DNA of 64,000 nt from an uncultured Prevotella sp. (GTDB lineage Bacteria; Bacteroidota; Bacteroidia; Bacteroidales; Bacteroidaceae). How positions within the stretch are numbered: the first letter of the stretch is position 1; each line of letters begins with the position of its first letter. The notes under the pieces were generated by a model. It ran no database searches and was not told where the DNA came from. It worked only from the letters and a program-made list of their open reading frames with translations. Positions 1 through 7,622 of this stretch are shown piece by piece. The stretch covers positions 42,397-106,396 of the forward strand of contig CAJODL010000010.1 of the NCBI GenBank assembly GCA_905233165.1. The letters run 5' to 3'. A program made the translations under genes and the position numbers.

Positions 1-2353
1 ACATGAGCAAATCTCTACCCATCTGCTTTTCGGTTTGATTGGTATCAAGTGAATAGGCTTTTTCTAAATAAGAAATAGCCTGGTCAAACAAAGGTTGAGC
101 TTTTTTAAATGATTCTTCATCATACTTGTAAATATCCATGCCACGTTTCGAATAATAACGTCCCACGGCAAAATTAGCTCTTATTGAGTTTGGATTCAAC
201 TTCAGTTCTTTCTGATAGAAAGTCAAAGCTTCATCTGCTTTATCCTGCACCTCAAGCAAAAATCCCTTTGCAAAATAGAAATCTGCATTATTCGGGTCTT
301 TCGTTATGGACTTGTCCAGATATTGATGGGCGGAAACATAGTTGCCATGTGAACAATAATGACTTATCAGGTTATTTATATACCAAGGCTCATTAGGCAT
401 CTTCTCTGCACCTTCCTTAAGAATAGATTCATAAGAAGCTGAATCATCTTTATTATAATATATCGTAGCCAAATTCTGATATACCTCATTCATCAAATTT
501 TTCTCTTTAACACGGTTCTTAAGCAATACCAGTTCCTTAATGGCAGCAACCGTATCTTTTAAATCATACAGCGCTATACCAGCACACTTCAGAGTCAAGT
601 CATTAATAACAGAATCCCGACTGTATTCTTTTATCGCATTCTGAGCCTGAGGATTGCTTGTTAAGACGGGTTCCTTGAAAGCTTTCCTGGCTACATAAAA
701 AGCATCAAAGGCTTTGCGGTACTCCTTCTGCACATAATAACCTGCGGCAATCACTGACAGTCCTTGTGTCCTTTCGTATATCTCTAATGCTCCATCCTGT
801 GCATCTTTCATTATATCTGGCCATTTGTTATTAGCTGCAGCGTATACTCTCTTGAAATAGTTAAACGCAGCCTGACTGGAAGCCGTATACTTTGCATAGT
901 CAGTTTTTTCTACCGCTTCATCAAATGCAACCATTTCTAATGCCCCTGCTATAAGCAAATTTCTGAATGTATCCTGAGAAGTTGTTTCTGGACTTTTACT
1001 TTGCGCTGTCGCGCCTGCCGTTATGGAGCTTATATTCAGTCCTGCCAATTTATTCTTCGCATTTTCATTATTCTGATCCGCTGCCTTGCGGTACCACTTC
1101 GCTGCCTGAAAATTGTCCTTGGTAACACCATAACCTTTTTCGTAGCAGTTACCAACATTGTATTGAGCCGTAGCATGACCTTGTTCCGCTGCCTTGCGAT
1201 ACCACTTCAAGGCCTCAGTATAGTCCCGAGTGACTATTTTACCATTATAGTAACAGGCACCAAGGTTGCTTTGTGCGATGGCATACCCCTGTTCCGCAGC
1301 CTTACGATACCACTTCAAGGCCTCATTATAGTCCTGAGTGACTCCACTGCCATTATAGCAGCACACACCCATAAAGGTCTGAGCCTTGGCATTTCCCTGT
1401 TCCGCAGCCTGGCGGAACCACTTCACAGCCTCAGTATAGTTTTGTGTCTTTCCGTTTTTGCCTTCATAATAATTCAAACCTAATTTATACATTTCCTCAG
1501 CCGTCATAGTAGTCTTTTGAGCCAGTGTGCTGTTAGAGGAACTGTTTTGCGAGCCTCCCGTCAGGCTCAGGGCAATGGTGCGGAGATGGTATGGCCAGTC
1601 GGTGCGTACTTGCTCTGTTTTCAGGATACCACCTTCTTCACGCACTCCGCTTGGATTTGTAGGTGTCTGCCAAATCTTGCTGTCGATAACTCCGTCGTTG
1701 AAGTTGTCGCTAATCGTCTTTCCGGGGAGCGTCAGCTTCAAATCATCCATGTAGTGATGTTGACCTGTGTACCATCCATAAGGATTAATGTCGAAGGTGA
1801 CAGTCTTTGAACCTGCCAGTTTCTTGAGCATTTCAAACATGTGAGTTCCCATGTATTTGCCGTTCATATAGTAACTCACATTACCACTTTCATCGAACTC
1901 TATTTTCTCATTTACCCACTGGTCTGTGGTAACTGCACACACACGCCATGCATCGAAGTAGTCACAGTCTTTGACATTCCAGTCGAAATTGACATCCTCG
2001 CAACGCCCCACTGCTATATATATGCCATGACGGGTTACGGAATAGGAACCTTGATAGTGGTCTGTGTTGAAATACCGTATTTCCAATTGTAAATTATTGT
2101 CCATTCTGAAACATGTTGCAGGATAGCAATAATTGTTTGCCTTGTTCACAAGATATCTCCTTTCCATCACAATCTTCTTGGTTAAACTATTTGGAGTAGG
2201 AGGATTCATTGCTTTTGCTGTGGCTGCCGTTGTGGAGCTTTGAGTCATTTCTGCTTTTTTAGCCTTCTCGTAGGCTTTCTTATAGGCATTCTGCGCACTT
2301 GCCATCAGTGTTGACAGCATCAAAGCAAATAGTAATGTTAGTTTTTTCGTCAT
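1..2353 (-). CDS. Secreted Sel1-like/TPR repeat protein, 3' end cut by the window
   Basis: The minus-strand frame opens at ATG 2353 and stays open to the window edge, giving at least 784 residues. The first 20 residues (MTKKLTLLFALMLSTLMASA) form a signal peptide ending before QNA. Residues about 60-280 are a domain I do not recognise. Residues about 285-430 hold four Sel1-like repeats, seen as recurring EAxKWYRKAAEQGxAxAQ units. The last 200 residues hold ordinary TPR-like helices, for example PEWYINNLI-type and NADFYFAKGF units. Sel1/TPR arrays are protein-protein scaffolds, so a periplasmic or surface role is inferred and no enzymatic motif is visible. The Sel1 units are also very similar at DNA level, so the array may change copy number. 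A consensus promoter lies 30 nt upstream. Confidence 0.85.
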   Translation of the reverse strand, partial: MTKKLTLLFALMLSTLMASAQNAYKKAYEKAKKAEMTQSSTTAATAKAMNPPTPNSLTKKIVMERRYLVNKANNYCYPATCFRMDNNLQLEIRYFNTDHYQGSYSVTRHGIYIAVGRCEDVNFDWNVKDCDYFDAWRVCAVTTDQWVNEKIEFDESGNVSYYMNGKYMGTHMFEMLKKLAGSKTVTFDINPYGWYTGQHHYMDDLKLTLPGKTISDNFNDGVIDSKIWQTPTNPSGVREEGGILKTEQVRTDWPYHLRTIALSLTGGSQNSSSNSTLAQKTTMTAEEMYKLGLNYYEGKNGKTQNYTEAVKWFRQAAEQGNAKAQTFMGVCCYNGSGVTQDYNEALKWYRKAAEQGYAIAQSNLGACYYNGKIVTRDYTEALKWYRKAAEQGHATAQYNVGNCYEKGYGVTKDNFQAAKWYRKAADQNNENAKNKLAGLNISSITAGATAQSKSPETTSQDTFRNLLIAGALEMVAFDEAVEKTDYAKYTASSQAAFNYFKRVYAAANNKWPDIMKDAQDGALEIYERTQGLSVIAAGYYVQKEYRKAFDAFYVARKAFKEPVLTSNPQAQNAIKEYSRDSVINDLTLKCAGIALYDLKDTVAAIKELVLLKNRVKEKNLMNEVYQNLATIYYNKDDSASYESILKEGAEKMPNEPWYINNLISHYCSHGNYVSAHQYLDKSITKDPNNADFYFAKGFLLEVQDKADEALTFYQKELKLNPNSIRANFAVGRYYSKRGMDIYKYDEESFKKAQPLFDQAISYLEKAYSLDTNQTEKQMGRDLLM

Positions 2354-2381
2354 TATTTTGAGATTTAGTTATGGTTCTTGG

Positions 2382-2457
2382 GTGCAAAGGTACGATTAAG
2401 TTATGAGAAATACAAATAAAAACGCGTTTTTTTATTTTATTTCCATAACGGAGTACC
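2382..2457 (-). repeat. Repeated promoter cassette, copy 1
   Basis: These 76 bp match 60823-60900 with only a handful of differences. They contain the promoter plus an upstream A/T-run segment ending in ggtactccgt. In both copies a secreted-protein gene starts just downstream. The flanking sequences differ, so the unit behaves as a discrete dispersed repeat. Confidence 0.75.
2384..2416 (-). promoter_or_regulatory. Bacteroidetes-type promoter of the Sel1/TPR gene
   Basis: Read on the minus strand, TTTG (2416-2413), 20 nt, then TACCTTTGC (2392-2384) matches the -33/-7 consensus. The start codon follows about 30 nt later. The surrounding 76 bp recur almost unchanged at 60823-60900 upstream of another gene. 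Confidence 0.8.
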
Positions 2458-2549
2458 TTGGACCGCAAGGTCAAAGGTAGTAAAATTTTCCGAAACTCCA
2501 AAAGAAATGGGAAGAATTTTTTAGCTTGCGCCTTTCGCACGGTGGTTAG

Positions 2550-2939
2550 TTATTCCAGCAGGTCGATGGCGGAGAGGATGTTTTTGTAACCTTCTTCGGA
2601 GTAGGCCAGTTCGGCTTCTCCGCAGTCCCAAGCAAGTTTCATGACACCACCTTTTATGGTTGTGGCATAATGCAGATTAACAGCTGTACCCCGACGTATC
2701 GTGGTGAGTACGTCGCACAGTTTCCCGGTAAGGTTTTTGAATGGTAAGGACAGGACGATAGGAGTGCGTTTGCCCTTTATGTAGAGTTTGCAGATGTGAT
2801 CATCGGAAAGGAGATAGACAACATGCTCCTTGATGATATGCAGCAGGCCTCCACCGTCCTTGATGAAGCACGGTTTAGACACAGAAGAGACGGCTTTTGC
2901 CCCCACTATGCCACGATGTATGATGTCAGTGGCCTGCAC
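2550..2939 (-). CDS. Hypothetical protein, 129 aa
   Basis: I do not recognise this protein. The frame starts at a GTG (2939) because no ATG occurs until more than 90 residues in. It has no signal peptide or membrane segment, and the composition is ordinary (KGKRTPIVLSLP, MKLAWDCGEAELAYSEEGY). It reads like a small globular beta-rich protein, and the reading frame is clean. A promoter-like TACCTTTGC lies at 3073-3065 on the same strand, about 125 nt upstream. The gene runs toward the Sel1/TPR gene but is separated by that gene's own promoter, so it is probably monocistronic. Start and reality are moderately certain, function unknown. Confidence 0.5.
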   Translation of the reverse strand: MQATDIIHRGIVGAKAVSSVSKPCFIKDGGGLLHIIKEHVVYLLSDDHICKLYIKGKRTPIVLSLPFKNLTGKLCDVLTTIRRGTAVNLHYATTIKGGVMKLAWDCGEAELAYSEEGYKNILSAIDLLE

Positions 2940-3064
2940 TTTTTTTGGTTTAAAAAAAGAGTATAGTGAGAATAACTGCCGTTGGTAGACGTGTGTCTAG
3001 TGCCTTTTATTCAACTAGCTCCGTAAGATGATTCAGTATAAGATTTAGATCCTGAATTGCTTGT

Positions 3065-3073
3065 GCAAAGGTA
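3065..3073 (-). promoter_or_regulatory. -7 element upstream of the 129-aa hypothetical gene
   Basis: On the minus strand the sequence reads TACCTTTGC, a consensus -7 box. The -33 region 20 nt further up reads GTTG, one mismatch from TTTG. It would give a leader of about 120 nt. Confidence 0.5.
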
Positions 3074-3294
3074 GAAAAAATTCTCTATTCCTGCAACTTT
3101 TTTTGAAGGAATTTTTTCGCTTTTTTTTGAGTTTTCTGTCCGGTATTAGATTTTATGGGGCTTGCCAAATGATAACTTTTTTTTGAGTTTTCTGAAGAGG
3201 GGAAAAAGTGCCAAAAATGGGCCTGTTTTCTTCTTTATTTCATCTTTCGTAATTATAGGCACGGTAATAACTTAAAAGGAGCCGAAAAGGCCGT

Positions 3295-3342
3295 TCGCGC
3301 GTTAAAATGCCGAGCTCGCGTGTTAAATCGCCGAGTTCGCGC
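3295..3342. repeat. 21-bp tandem repeat, 2.3 copies
   Basis: Units run 3295-3315, 3316-3336 and a partial 3337-3342. They share tcgcg.gttaaa..gccgag. They lie just upstream of the promoter for the 3535 gene. Confidence 0.7.
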
Positions 3343-3349
3343 TATGCAG

Positions 3350-3382
3350 GTTGCTCAGGTCTGGGGAACGCCGTACCTTTGC
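3350..3382 (+). promoter_or_regulatory. Promoter for the DUF3987/primase block
   Basis: GTTG (3350-3353, one mismatch from TTTG), 20 nt, then TACCTTTGC (3374-3382). The first gene downstream on this strand starts at 3535, giving a leader of about 145 nt. Confidence 0.6.
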
Positions 3383-3534
3383 CGATGGAATTCCAACCGG
3401 GGTTTCTGTTGCATTCTTTTTATGGATGTCAGTCAGCAGACAAAAATTGAGCACGGCTCCGGTGCACGAGATGAAGTAAGCCTTTCTATATCATCGTGCG
3501 AGTGCAAGAGGGCATTTTTATACCTATTATAATT

Positions 3535-3894
3535 ATGTCTTTTAAATCAAACGCCAACATTGAGGGTTGGCACCGTAACACAGAAATCTGCGTGAATGTG
3601 AAAACCATTCTTCGCAACGACATCTTCGCAAAGCCTGACAAGACGTATGCTGGTTTGCTAACACACGACATGGAAGACCACTATACCTTCGTAGAGACAT
3701 GCTCTCCAAGTGCCCGCAAGCGTAATCCGCAGGTCTTTAATGGCAAGTTTGTAACAATCACCCGTAGGAGTGACGGCACGTATCACCCGAACTTCAAACC
3801 GGTGAAGATAGGAGCGAACTTCAATGTCAAGGCTTACGCCCTCTGCGTGTACCTCGAACTGAACAAAGCTCTCAAAGGCCTCGTAGAGAAATAA
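3535..3894 (+). CDS. Hypothetical protein at head of the replication-type block, 119 aa
   Basis: I do not recognise the family. ATG 3535 (MSFKSNANIEGW) is preferred to an upstream non-ATG start at 3496, because the extra residues are hydrophobic and arbitrary. The protein is basic (NGKFVTITRRSDGTYHPNFKPVKIG) and ends in a predicted helix (YALCVYLELNKALKGL). No signal peptide is seen. It precedes a DUF3987-like protein and a primase on the same strand, from which it is separated by the long inverted repeat 3907-4080. A nucleic-acid-related role is possible from size, charge and context only. Confidence 0.6.
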   Translation: MSFKSNANIEGWHRNTEICVNVKTILRNDIFAKPDKTYAGLLTHDMEDHYTFVETCSPSARKRNPQVFNGKFVTITRRSDGTYHPNFKPVKIGANFNVKAYALCVYLELNKALKGLVEK

Positions 3895-3906
3895 GTAAAG
3901 TGAATA

Positions 3907-4080
3907 AATCTATCAACTATCAGTTCTATCAGTTAATTTAGAGGCTATGTTTTTTACAAATCTTCTTATATATATATTATAACTTATTAATAATTAATTA
4001 GTTATATATTATATAATATATGAATATAAGGGAAATATACCCCTCGAAAAAAAACTGAAAGAACTGATAACTGATAGATT
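3907..4080. repeat. 174-bp long inverted repeat with AT-rich core
   Basis: The 28-nt left arm (3907-3934) is the reverse complement of the right arm (4053-4080) at 25 of 28 positions. The arms themselves contain repeated cta-tcagtt units. The 118-bp core is almost pure A/T (tatatatat, ttaataattaatta, atataatatat) with further palindromes. The element lies between the 119-aa gene and the DUF3987-like gene. It could be a replication origin or iteron site, a MITE-like insertion, or an RNA hairpin in the operon leader. Confidence 0.75.
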
Positions 4081-4115
4081 CTCAAATCAAGTTTCATCTA
4101 AAAAGCTAAAAATCA

Positions 4116-5417
4116 ATGAAATACGACATTAGCAAATCAGCTTCCCCTAAGATGCCGAACCTCGGAAAGGGGACAGAATGTATCAAATTACTGCTCTCAC
4201 AGGCATCAGTAAATATGCATGAACCCCTCGTTCCGATGTTTTTTCCTGTACTTGGCGCTCACATCAGTGGAGCAGAATTTCAGTATCCTGACAATAGCTG
4301 GAAGGAAATGACTGGAATAATGGCCAATCTTGTTGCAAATAGTGGCGACAACAAGGGACAACTGGCACCAATAGTGGAAGCTATCTGCCGCGACTTCCGC
4401 CAACACGACAAGGAGGAAGAGGACAAGTACCGTGAATGGCAGAAACTCAGCAAGACGGAACCCAGCAACAAGAAGAAGACTGCCGAGCCACAGCTGGCGT
4501 ATTGGTTTCCACCGGTCGATACCACCAAGGCGGCGTTTATCAAGAATGCTATAGCTCTCGAAATGCAGGGCGGTCGGACGCAGTACTTTAACCTGCCTGA
4601 GGTGGAGATGGCTGACCAGTTGTGTGGCGGTCACAAGAATGTGTCGCTGTTGCTCCGCAATGTCTATGACCGTGCCAAGGCCGGCGCCTTGCGTGCTACG
4701 GCTGACGGCGTGACGGGCAATCCGACTATCCGTGCTTGCTTTACCATTTCTTCAAATCCGAGTTCTACACGAAAATTCTACAAGTACGAACTGCTTAACG
4801 GCACATTCGGACGAATGGTGTTCTCGTACAAACCGCGTGGCAGCCGCAGTGGAAAGATACCACGCATAGGCAGCTTCAGTGACGACTTCTACGAGAAGTT
4901 GGACGAGTACTTGGTGCGCCTTGATATCTGCAAGGGACGCTACATTATAAAGCCCCTGAACAAACTGATTGACAAGCTGGCTCAGGATATGGCGACTATA
5001 GCGGACCTTACTGACGATGATGTGCTCTTTGAGGTGTCACACCGTTGTCTGGTGTCGGGTTGGAAGGCGGGCTGCATCCTGTGGGCTCTCAACAAGCAGA
5101 CGTGGACGCGTCCGATGGGCGAACTGGTGGAGTGGCTGGTGTATCACGACCTGTGGAGCAAGATGCGGATTTTTGCTGATATGCTTGGCAATGATGCCGA
5201 TACCCTGAGCGATAGTCAGCGACGCGGCCCGAAGAATATGCTTGACAGCCTGCCGGACTCCTTCAACGAGGCACAGCTGGAGGCTCTCAGAGTAAACCTT
5301 GGAAAGAAAGCTGAGGGGGCAAAGGATCAGTTGTATCTTTGGAAAAATCGTAAGTTCATCACTTACTCTGCCCAGACGGGACTCTACACTAAAACAGAAG
5401 AGTATTTAAATGGATAG
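4116..5417 (+). CDS. DUF3987-like replication-associated protein, 433 aa
   Basis: The middle of the protein (residues about 140-270) resembles the distal part of DUF3987 proteins, which are helicase-primase-like proteins common in Bacteroidetes mobile elements. It shows an LPEVEMADQL stretch, a helix ending NVYDRAKAGALRATADGVTG, then PTIRACFTISSNPS and GTFGRMVFSYKP. No Walker A (GxxGKS/T) is visible, so the ATPase half is either absent or not needed. The basic patch EPSNKKKTAE is at about 115. It overlaps the downstream CHC2 primase by 8 nt, so the two are translationally coupled. The family call rests on motif order and gene context and is moderate. The role is inferred to be initiation or primase partner of an integrated element. 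Confidence 0.6.
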   Translation: MKYDISKSASPKMPNLGKGTECIKLLLSQASVNMHEPLVPMFFPVLGAHISGAEFQYPDNSWKEMTGIMANLVANSGDNKGQLAPIVEAICRDFRQHDKEEEDKYREWQKLSKTEPSNKKKTAEPQLAYWFPPVDTTKAAFIKNAIALEMQGGRTQYFNLPEVEMADQLCGGHKNVSLLLRNVYDRAKAGALRATADGVTGNPTIRACFTISSNPSSTRKFYKYELLNGTFGRMVFSYKPRGSRSGKIPRIGSFSDDFYEKLDEYLVRLDICKGRYIIKPLNKLIDKLAQDMATIADLTDDDVLFEVSHRCLVSGWKAGCILWALNKQTWTRPMGELVEWLVYHDLWSKMRIFADMLGNDADTLSDSQRRGPKNMLDSLPDSFNEAQLEALRVNLGKKAEGAKDQLYLWKNRKFITYSAQTGLYTKTEEYLNG

Positions 5418-6363
5418 ACTAGAACTGCAAAGGCTTCGCGACCTTCCTATTGAGGGGGTCGCGGAGCGACTTGGACTACAAGTTACGCGACATAAATGTC
5501 TGTGCCCGTTTCATGAGGATCATCATCCCTCGATGTCATTCAGCATCCGCAGGAATACGTACCGCTGCTTCGTCTGCGGCGAACACGGCGGCACGATAGA
5601 CCTAGTGATGAAACACCTGAGGAAGGACTTCAAAGAAGCGGTAGAATGGCTCGGCGGAAAGGCGGTTCTGAATATTCTGAGTACTCAGAATAATCAGAGT
5701 AATCAGAATAATAATCCGCCGCCTTTCGACGCTTCGCGGTACGAGCGTTTCTTCGAGCGCCCTTGGCTTAATGACGAGGCGCGGCGGTTTCTCTTTGAGG
5801 AGCGACGGCTGGACTCTCGCGTGGTGCGCTGGTGTCGCCTGACATCGTGGAAAGACCGACAGGGCACGCCGTGGCTGCAGATACCGTATTATGATATGGA
5901 GGGCAAACTGATTGGCGTGCAGAATAGGAGGTTGAGGAACGAAAACGATAATCATGAACCATTAACCATGAACCATGAACCAAGGTTTCGCTTTCCTGCG
6001 GGCTCTCGGTGTGGCATCTATAACCTTCCCGTGTTGAAAATGTTGAAGCCGGGCGAAGAGCTGTGGATTACGGAGGGCTGCTCGGACTGCTGGGCAATGC
6101 TCTCCAGCGGCCATAAGGCCATTGCCATCCCATCAGCCACGCTCTTGTCCAAAGAGAACAAGGATGTCCTCTTGGAGGTCCAAGGTCCAAGGTCAAAGGT
6201 CAAAGGCGAACTTGGAATTCGGTTTGAGATGTGGCCCGACGCTGACGTTCCTGGCGAACGGCTGTTCCTGCAGCTGAAGGAGGTATTGCCCGACCTTGTG
6301 CGCCATCAACTGCCCGAAGGGTGCAAGGACTATAGTGATTTTTTCCTCCGGGAAAAACACTAA
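5410..6363 (+). CDS. CHC2 zinc-finger/Toprim DNA primase-like protein, 317 aa
   Basis: Residues about 31-55 form a CHC2 zinc finger (CLCPFHEDHHPSM, then YRCFVCGEHG) that binds template DNA in DnaG-type primases. Residues about 215-245 give the Toprim start (LWITEGCSDCWAM), and the later WPDADVPGERL segment supplies the acidic metal-binding residues. At 317 aa it is a short mobile-element type primase, without the helicase-binding C-terminus of chromosomal DnaG. The gene overlaps the DUF3987-like gene by 8 nt. It carries three in-frame low-complexity insertions made of the same tandem repeats that occur between genes (5673-5716, 5936-5983, 6174-6207), all in linkers between domain cores. Confidence 0.85.
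   Translation: MDRLELQRLRDLPIEGVAERLGLQVTRHKCLCPFHEDHHPSMSFSIRRNTYRCFVCGEHGGTIDLVMKHLRKDFKEAVEWLGGKAVLNILSTQNNQSNQNNNPPPFDASRYERFFERPWLNDEARRFLFEERRLDSRVVRWCRLTSWKDRQGTPWLQIPYYDMEGKLIGVQNRRLRNENDNHEPLTMNHEPRFRFPAGSRCGIYNLPVLKMLKPGEELWITEGCSDCWAMLSSGHKAIAIPSATLLSKENKDVLLEVQGPRSKVKGELGIRFEMWPDADVPGERLFLQLKEVLPDLVRHQLPEGCKDYSDFFLREKH
5673..5716. repeat. In-gene tandem repeat 1 of the primase (aatcaga units)
   Basis: A perfect 18-nt palindrome (5674-5691, attctgag/tactcagaat) is followed by aatcagagtaatcagaat repeats. It encodes ILSTQNNQSNQNNN between the zinc finger and the next domain. Confidence 0.7.
5936..5983. repeat. In-gene tandem repeat 2 of the primase (accatgaacc units)
   Basis: The DNA reads as aacgaaaacgat followed by three accatgaacc/accattaacc units. 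It encodes NENDNHEPLTMNHEP. The same unit appears in intergenic DNA at 63398-63450 in reverse complement (ggttaatggttaac). Confidence 0.75.
6174..6207. repeat. In-gene tandem repeat 3 of the primase (aaggtccaaggtcaaagg)
   Basis: Four aaggtc-type heptamers encode EVQGPRSKVKGE inside the Toprim region. Intergenic copies of the same unit lie at 58567-58595 and around 29912-29935 and 35103-35132. Confidence 0.75.
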
Positions 6364-6413
6364 TCTCGTCCTCGGTGAGCCGTAACCTCACTCCCAACGA
6401 GCCGTAACCTCGT
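6364..6413. repeat. Short direct repeat after the primase gene
   Basis: gagccgtaacctc occurs twice (about 6377-6389 and 6400-6412) within 40 bp, with further cctcg fragments. No U-tract follows, so it is not an obvious terminator. Confidence 0.5.
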
Positions 6414-6505
6414 CAAAAATGGGGGTAGGGGAAGTTGTTTATAGGAAATATGTCTCAGGAAGAAAAAGTTCACTAATTTGTGAAGATTTTTGATGATTTT
6501 CTTGG

Positions 6506-6533
6506 TAGTTTCATTTTTTAGTTGTACTTTTGC
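6506..6533 (+). promoter_or_regulatory. Promoter of higBA, almost abutting the start codon
   Basis: TACTTTTG (TA at 6525) is a full -7 match and ends about 6 nt before the ATG at 6539. An imperfect -33 (TTGG) lies 18-20 nt upstream. With the usual spacing transcription would start at or within a few bases of the initiation codon. Confidence 0.55.
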
Positions 6534-6538
6534 ACCGC

Positions 6539-6835
6539 ATGAAGATATTATTTCCAGAACGAATAGAGGAGTTTTCTCGTAAACATGCTGACGCTAGAGA
6601 TGCACTTGAGCGTTGGTGTGATATTCTGGCTGAAGCAAAATGGAAAAGCCATGCAGACCTGAAAGCTGATTTCCCTTCGGCTGACTTTGTAGGTAATAAT
6701 AGATATGTGTTTAATATCAAAGGTAATAATTACCGTACAGTAGTGTTGGTAGTATTCTTTGCAGAATCTGTTGCCATTAGGTTTATTGGAACGCATAGTG
6801 AATATGATAAAATTAAGGATATAAAAAATATTTAG
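6539..6835 (+). CDS. higB: HigB/RelE-type toxin, probable mRNA interferase, 98 aa
   Basis: The protein matches the HigB-type toxin layout: an N-terminal helix pair (FPERIEEFSRKHADARDALERWCDILAEAKW), then a strand run with RYVFNIKGNNYRTVVLVVFF and the final RFIGTHSEYDKI. HigB toxins cut ribosome-bound mRNA and are neutralised by the HigA antitoxin encoded directly after them, the order seen here. ATG 6539 is chosen over an upstream TTG because the -7 box occupies that position. The antitoxin starts 3 nt after the stop codon. I infer a type II toxin-antitoxin module, probably stabilising the neighbouring element. Confidence 0.85.
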   Translation: MKILFPERIEEFSRKHADARDALERWCDILAEAKWKSHADLKADFPSADFVGNNRYVFNIKGNNYRTVVLVVFFAESVAIRFIGTHSEYDKIKDIKNI

Positions 6836-6838
6836 GCT

Positions 6839-7216
6839 ATGACAATCAGGAACGAAAAGGAATATAAGGACTTCGAGGCTCGTTTGGAGAAGTTGATAGA
6901 GAGCGGCACAAAACTTGGTGACATGGAATTGCTGAGTGCTGAAGAGAAGGCTGAGTTTACTATGTTGAGCGAAGCCCTTGACGAGTATGGCCGTGCATAT
7001 CATCCGCTGCCTGGACGTATGAGTACAGTGCTTTCTGATGCTATTCTGAATCAAGTGAAAGAGCGTGGGCTGAAACAGAAAGACGCTGCGCGTATGATAG
7101 GTATCAGCGCTACTACATTCAGCGACTTGCTGCACGGACGCAGGTCTTTGAGTTTTGATATTGCACGCAGTCTGCACAAGGTGCTTGGAGTACCTGCTGA
7201 TGTGGTGTTAGCATAA
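6839..7216 (+). CDS. higA: HigA-type antitoxin with Xre-family helix-turn-helix, 125 aa
   Basis: Residues about 1-55 are acidic helices (EYKDFEARLEKLIESG). Residues about 65-120 are an Xre-type HTH (VKERGLKQKDAARMIGISATTFSDLLHGRRSLS). In this family the protein binds HigB and represses the shared promoter. It follows higB with a 3-nt gap, so the two are cotranscribed. No separate promoter is visible in the gap. The length and layout agree with HigA proteins whose antitoxin part precedes the HTH. Confidence 0.88.
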   Translation: MTIRNEKEYKDFEARLEKLIESGTKLGDMELLSAEEKAEFTMLSEALDEYGRAYHPLPGRMSTVLSDAILNQVKERGLKQKDAARMIGISATTFSDLLHGRRSLSFDIARSLHKVLGVPADVVLA

Positions 7217-7622
7217 TGCTATAGAGACAACAAAATAATAGATGATGAAGGGCGGATTTCTATGCGGAATCTGCCCTTATTTGTGCCCTGAAAATGGGGG
7301 CAAAAAAAGTTGAAAAAAACATGAAAAAAAGTGCTAAAAAACTTGTGTAATTCAACTTTTTTTTGTACCTTTGCAAATGTAAGATGAGAATAAAATGCAG
7401 GCATTTTTTCTCATAGCATTCGAAGTAAATTCGTCTGCTAAATCTCCGAAAGAGATTTGAACATTTGCGATACTCGGCTGCACCTCAGCATACTAAAAAC
7501 AAGCTTTTGTCTGCCTTCGGTTTGCACGAGCATTGCATCATAGAAAAATACTAAGAAAACACACATAAAGAAAGGCAGGAAACACCTGACCTGGATAACG
7601 TTCAACTTAATAATTTAATATC
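7217..7622 (+). other. 406-bp gap: HU promoter and a 240-nt leader
   Basis: After higA there is T-rich DNA, then a promoter at 7342-7374. Transcription from it gives an unusually long leader of about 240 nt before the HU-like gene. The leader includes gatactcggctgcacctcagc and a stretch around 7500-7530 (aaacaagcttttgtctgcc, ttcggtttgcacgag). I recall similar text upstream of other Prevotella genes but cannot check it. No coding frame or clear terminator is visible, so a regulatory leader is possible. Confidence 0.5.
7342..7374 (+). promoter_or_regulatory. Promoter of the HU-like gene
   Basis: CTTG (7342-7345), 20 nt, then TACCTTTGC (7366-7374). Confidence 0.7.

Larger units (their letters stand above)
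2940..3534. other. 595-bp intergenic region with two divergent promoters and a 21-bp tandem repeat
   Basis: No convincing gene is present. The only open frame (3320-3532 plus) starts inside the tandem repeat and overlaps the promoter of the next gene. The region contains the minus promoter at 3065-3073, T-rich stretches 3090-3200, the tandem repeat 3295-3342 and a plus promoter at 3350-3382. Confidence 0.6.

Noticed and set aside
1001..1483. 160-codon plus-strand frame rich in hydrophobic residues
   Set aside because: It is the antisense shadow of the Sel1 repeats and shows their periodicity.
3320..3532. 70-codon plus-strand frame before the 3535 gene
   Set aside because: Starts in the 21-bp tandem repeat and contains the promoter. 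The following gene in another frame is far better.
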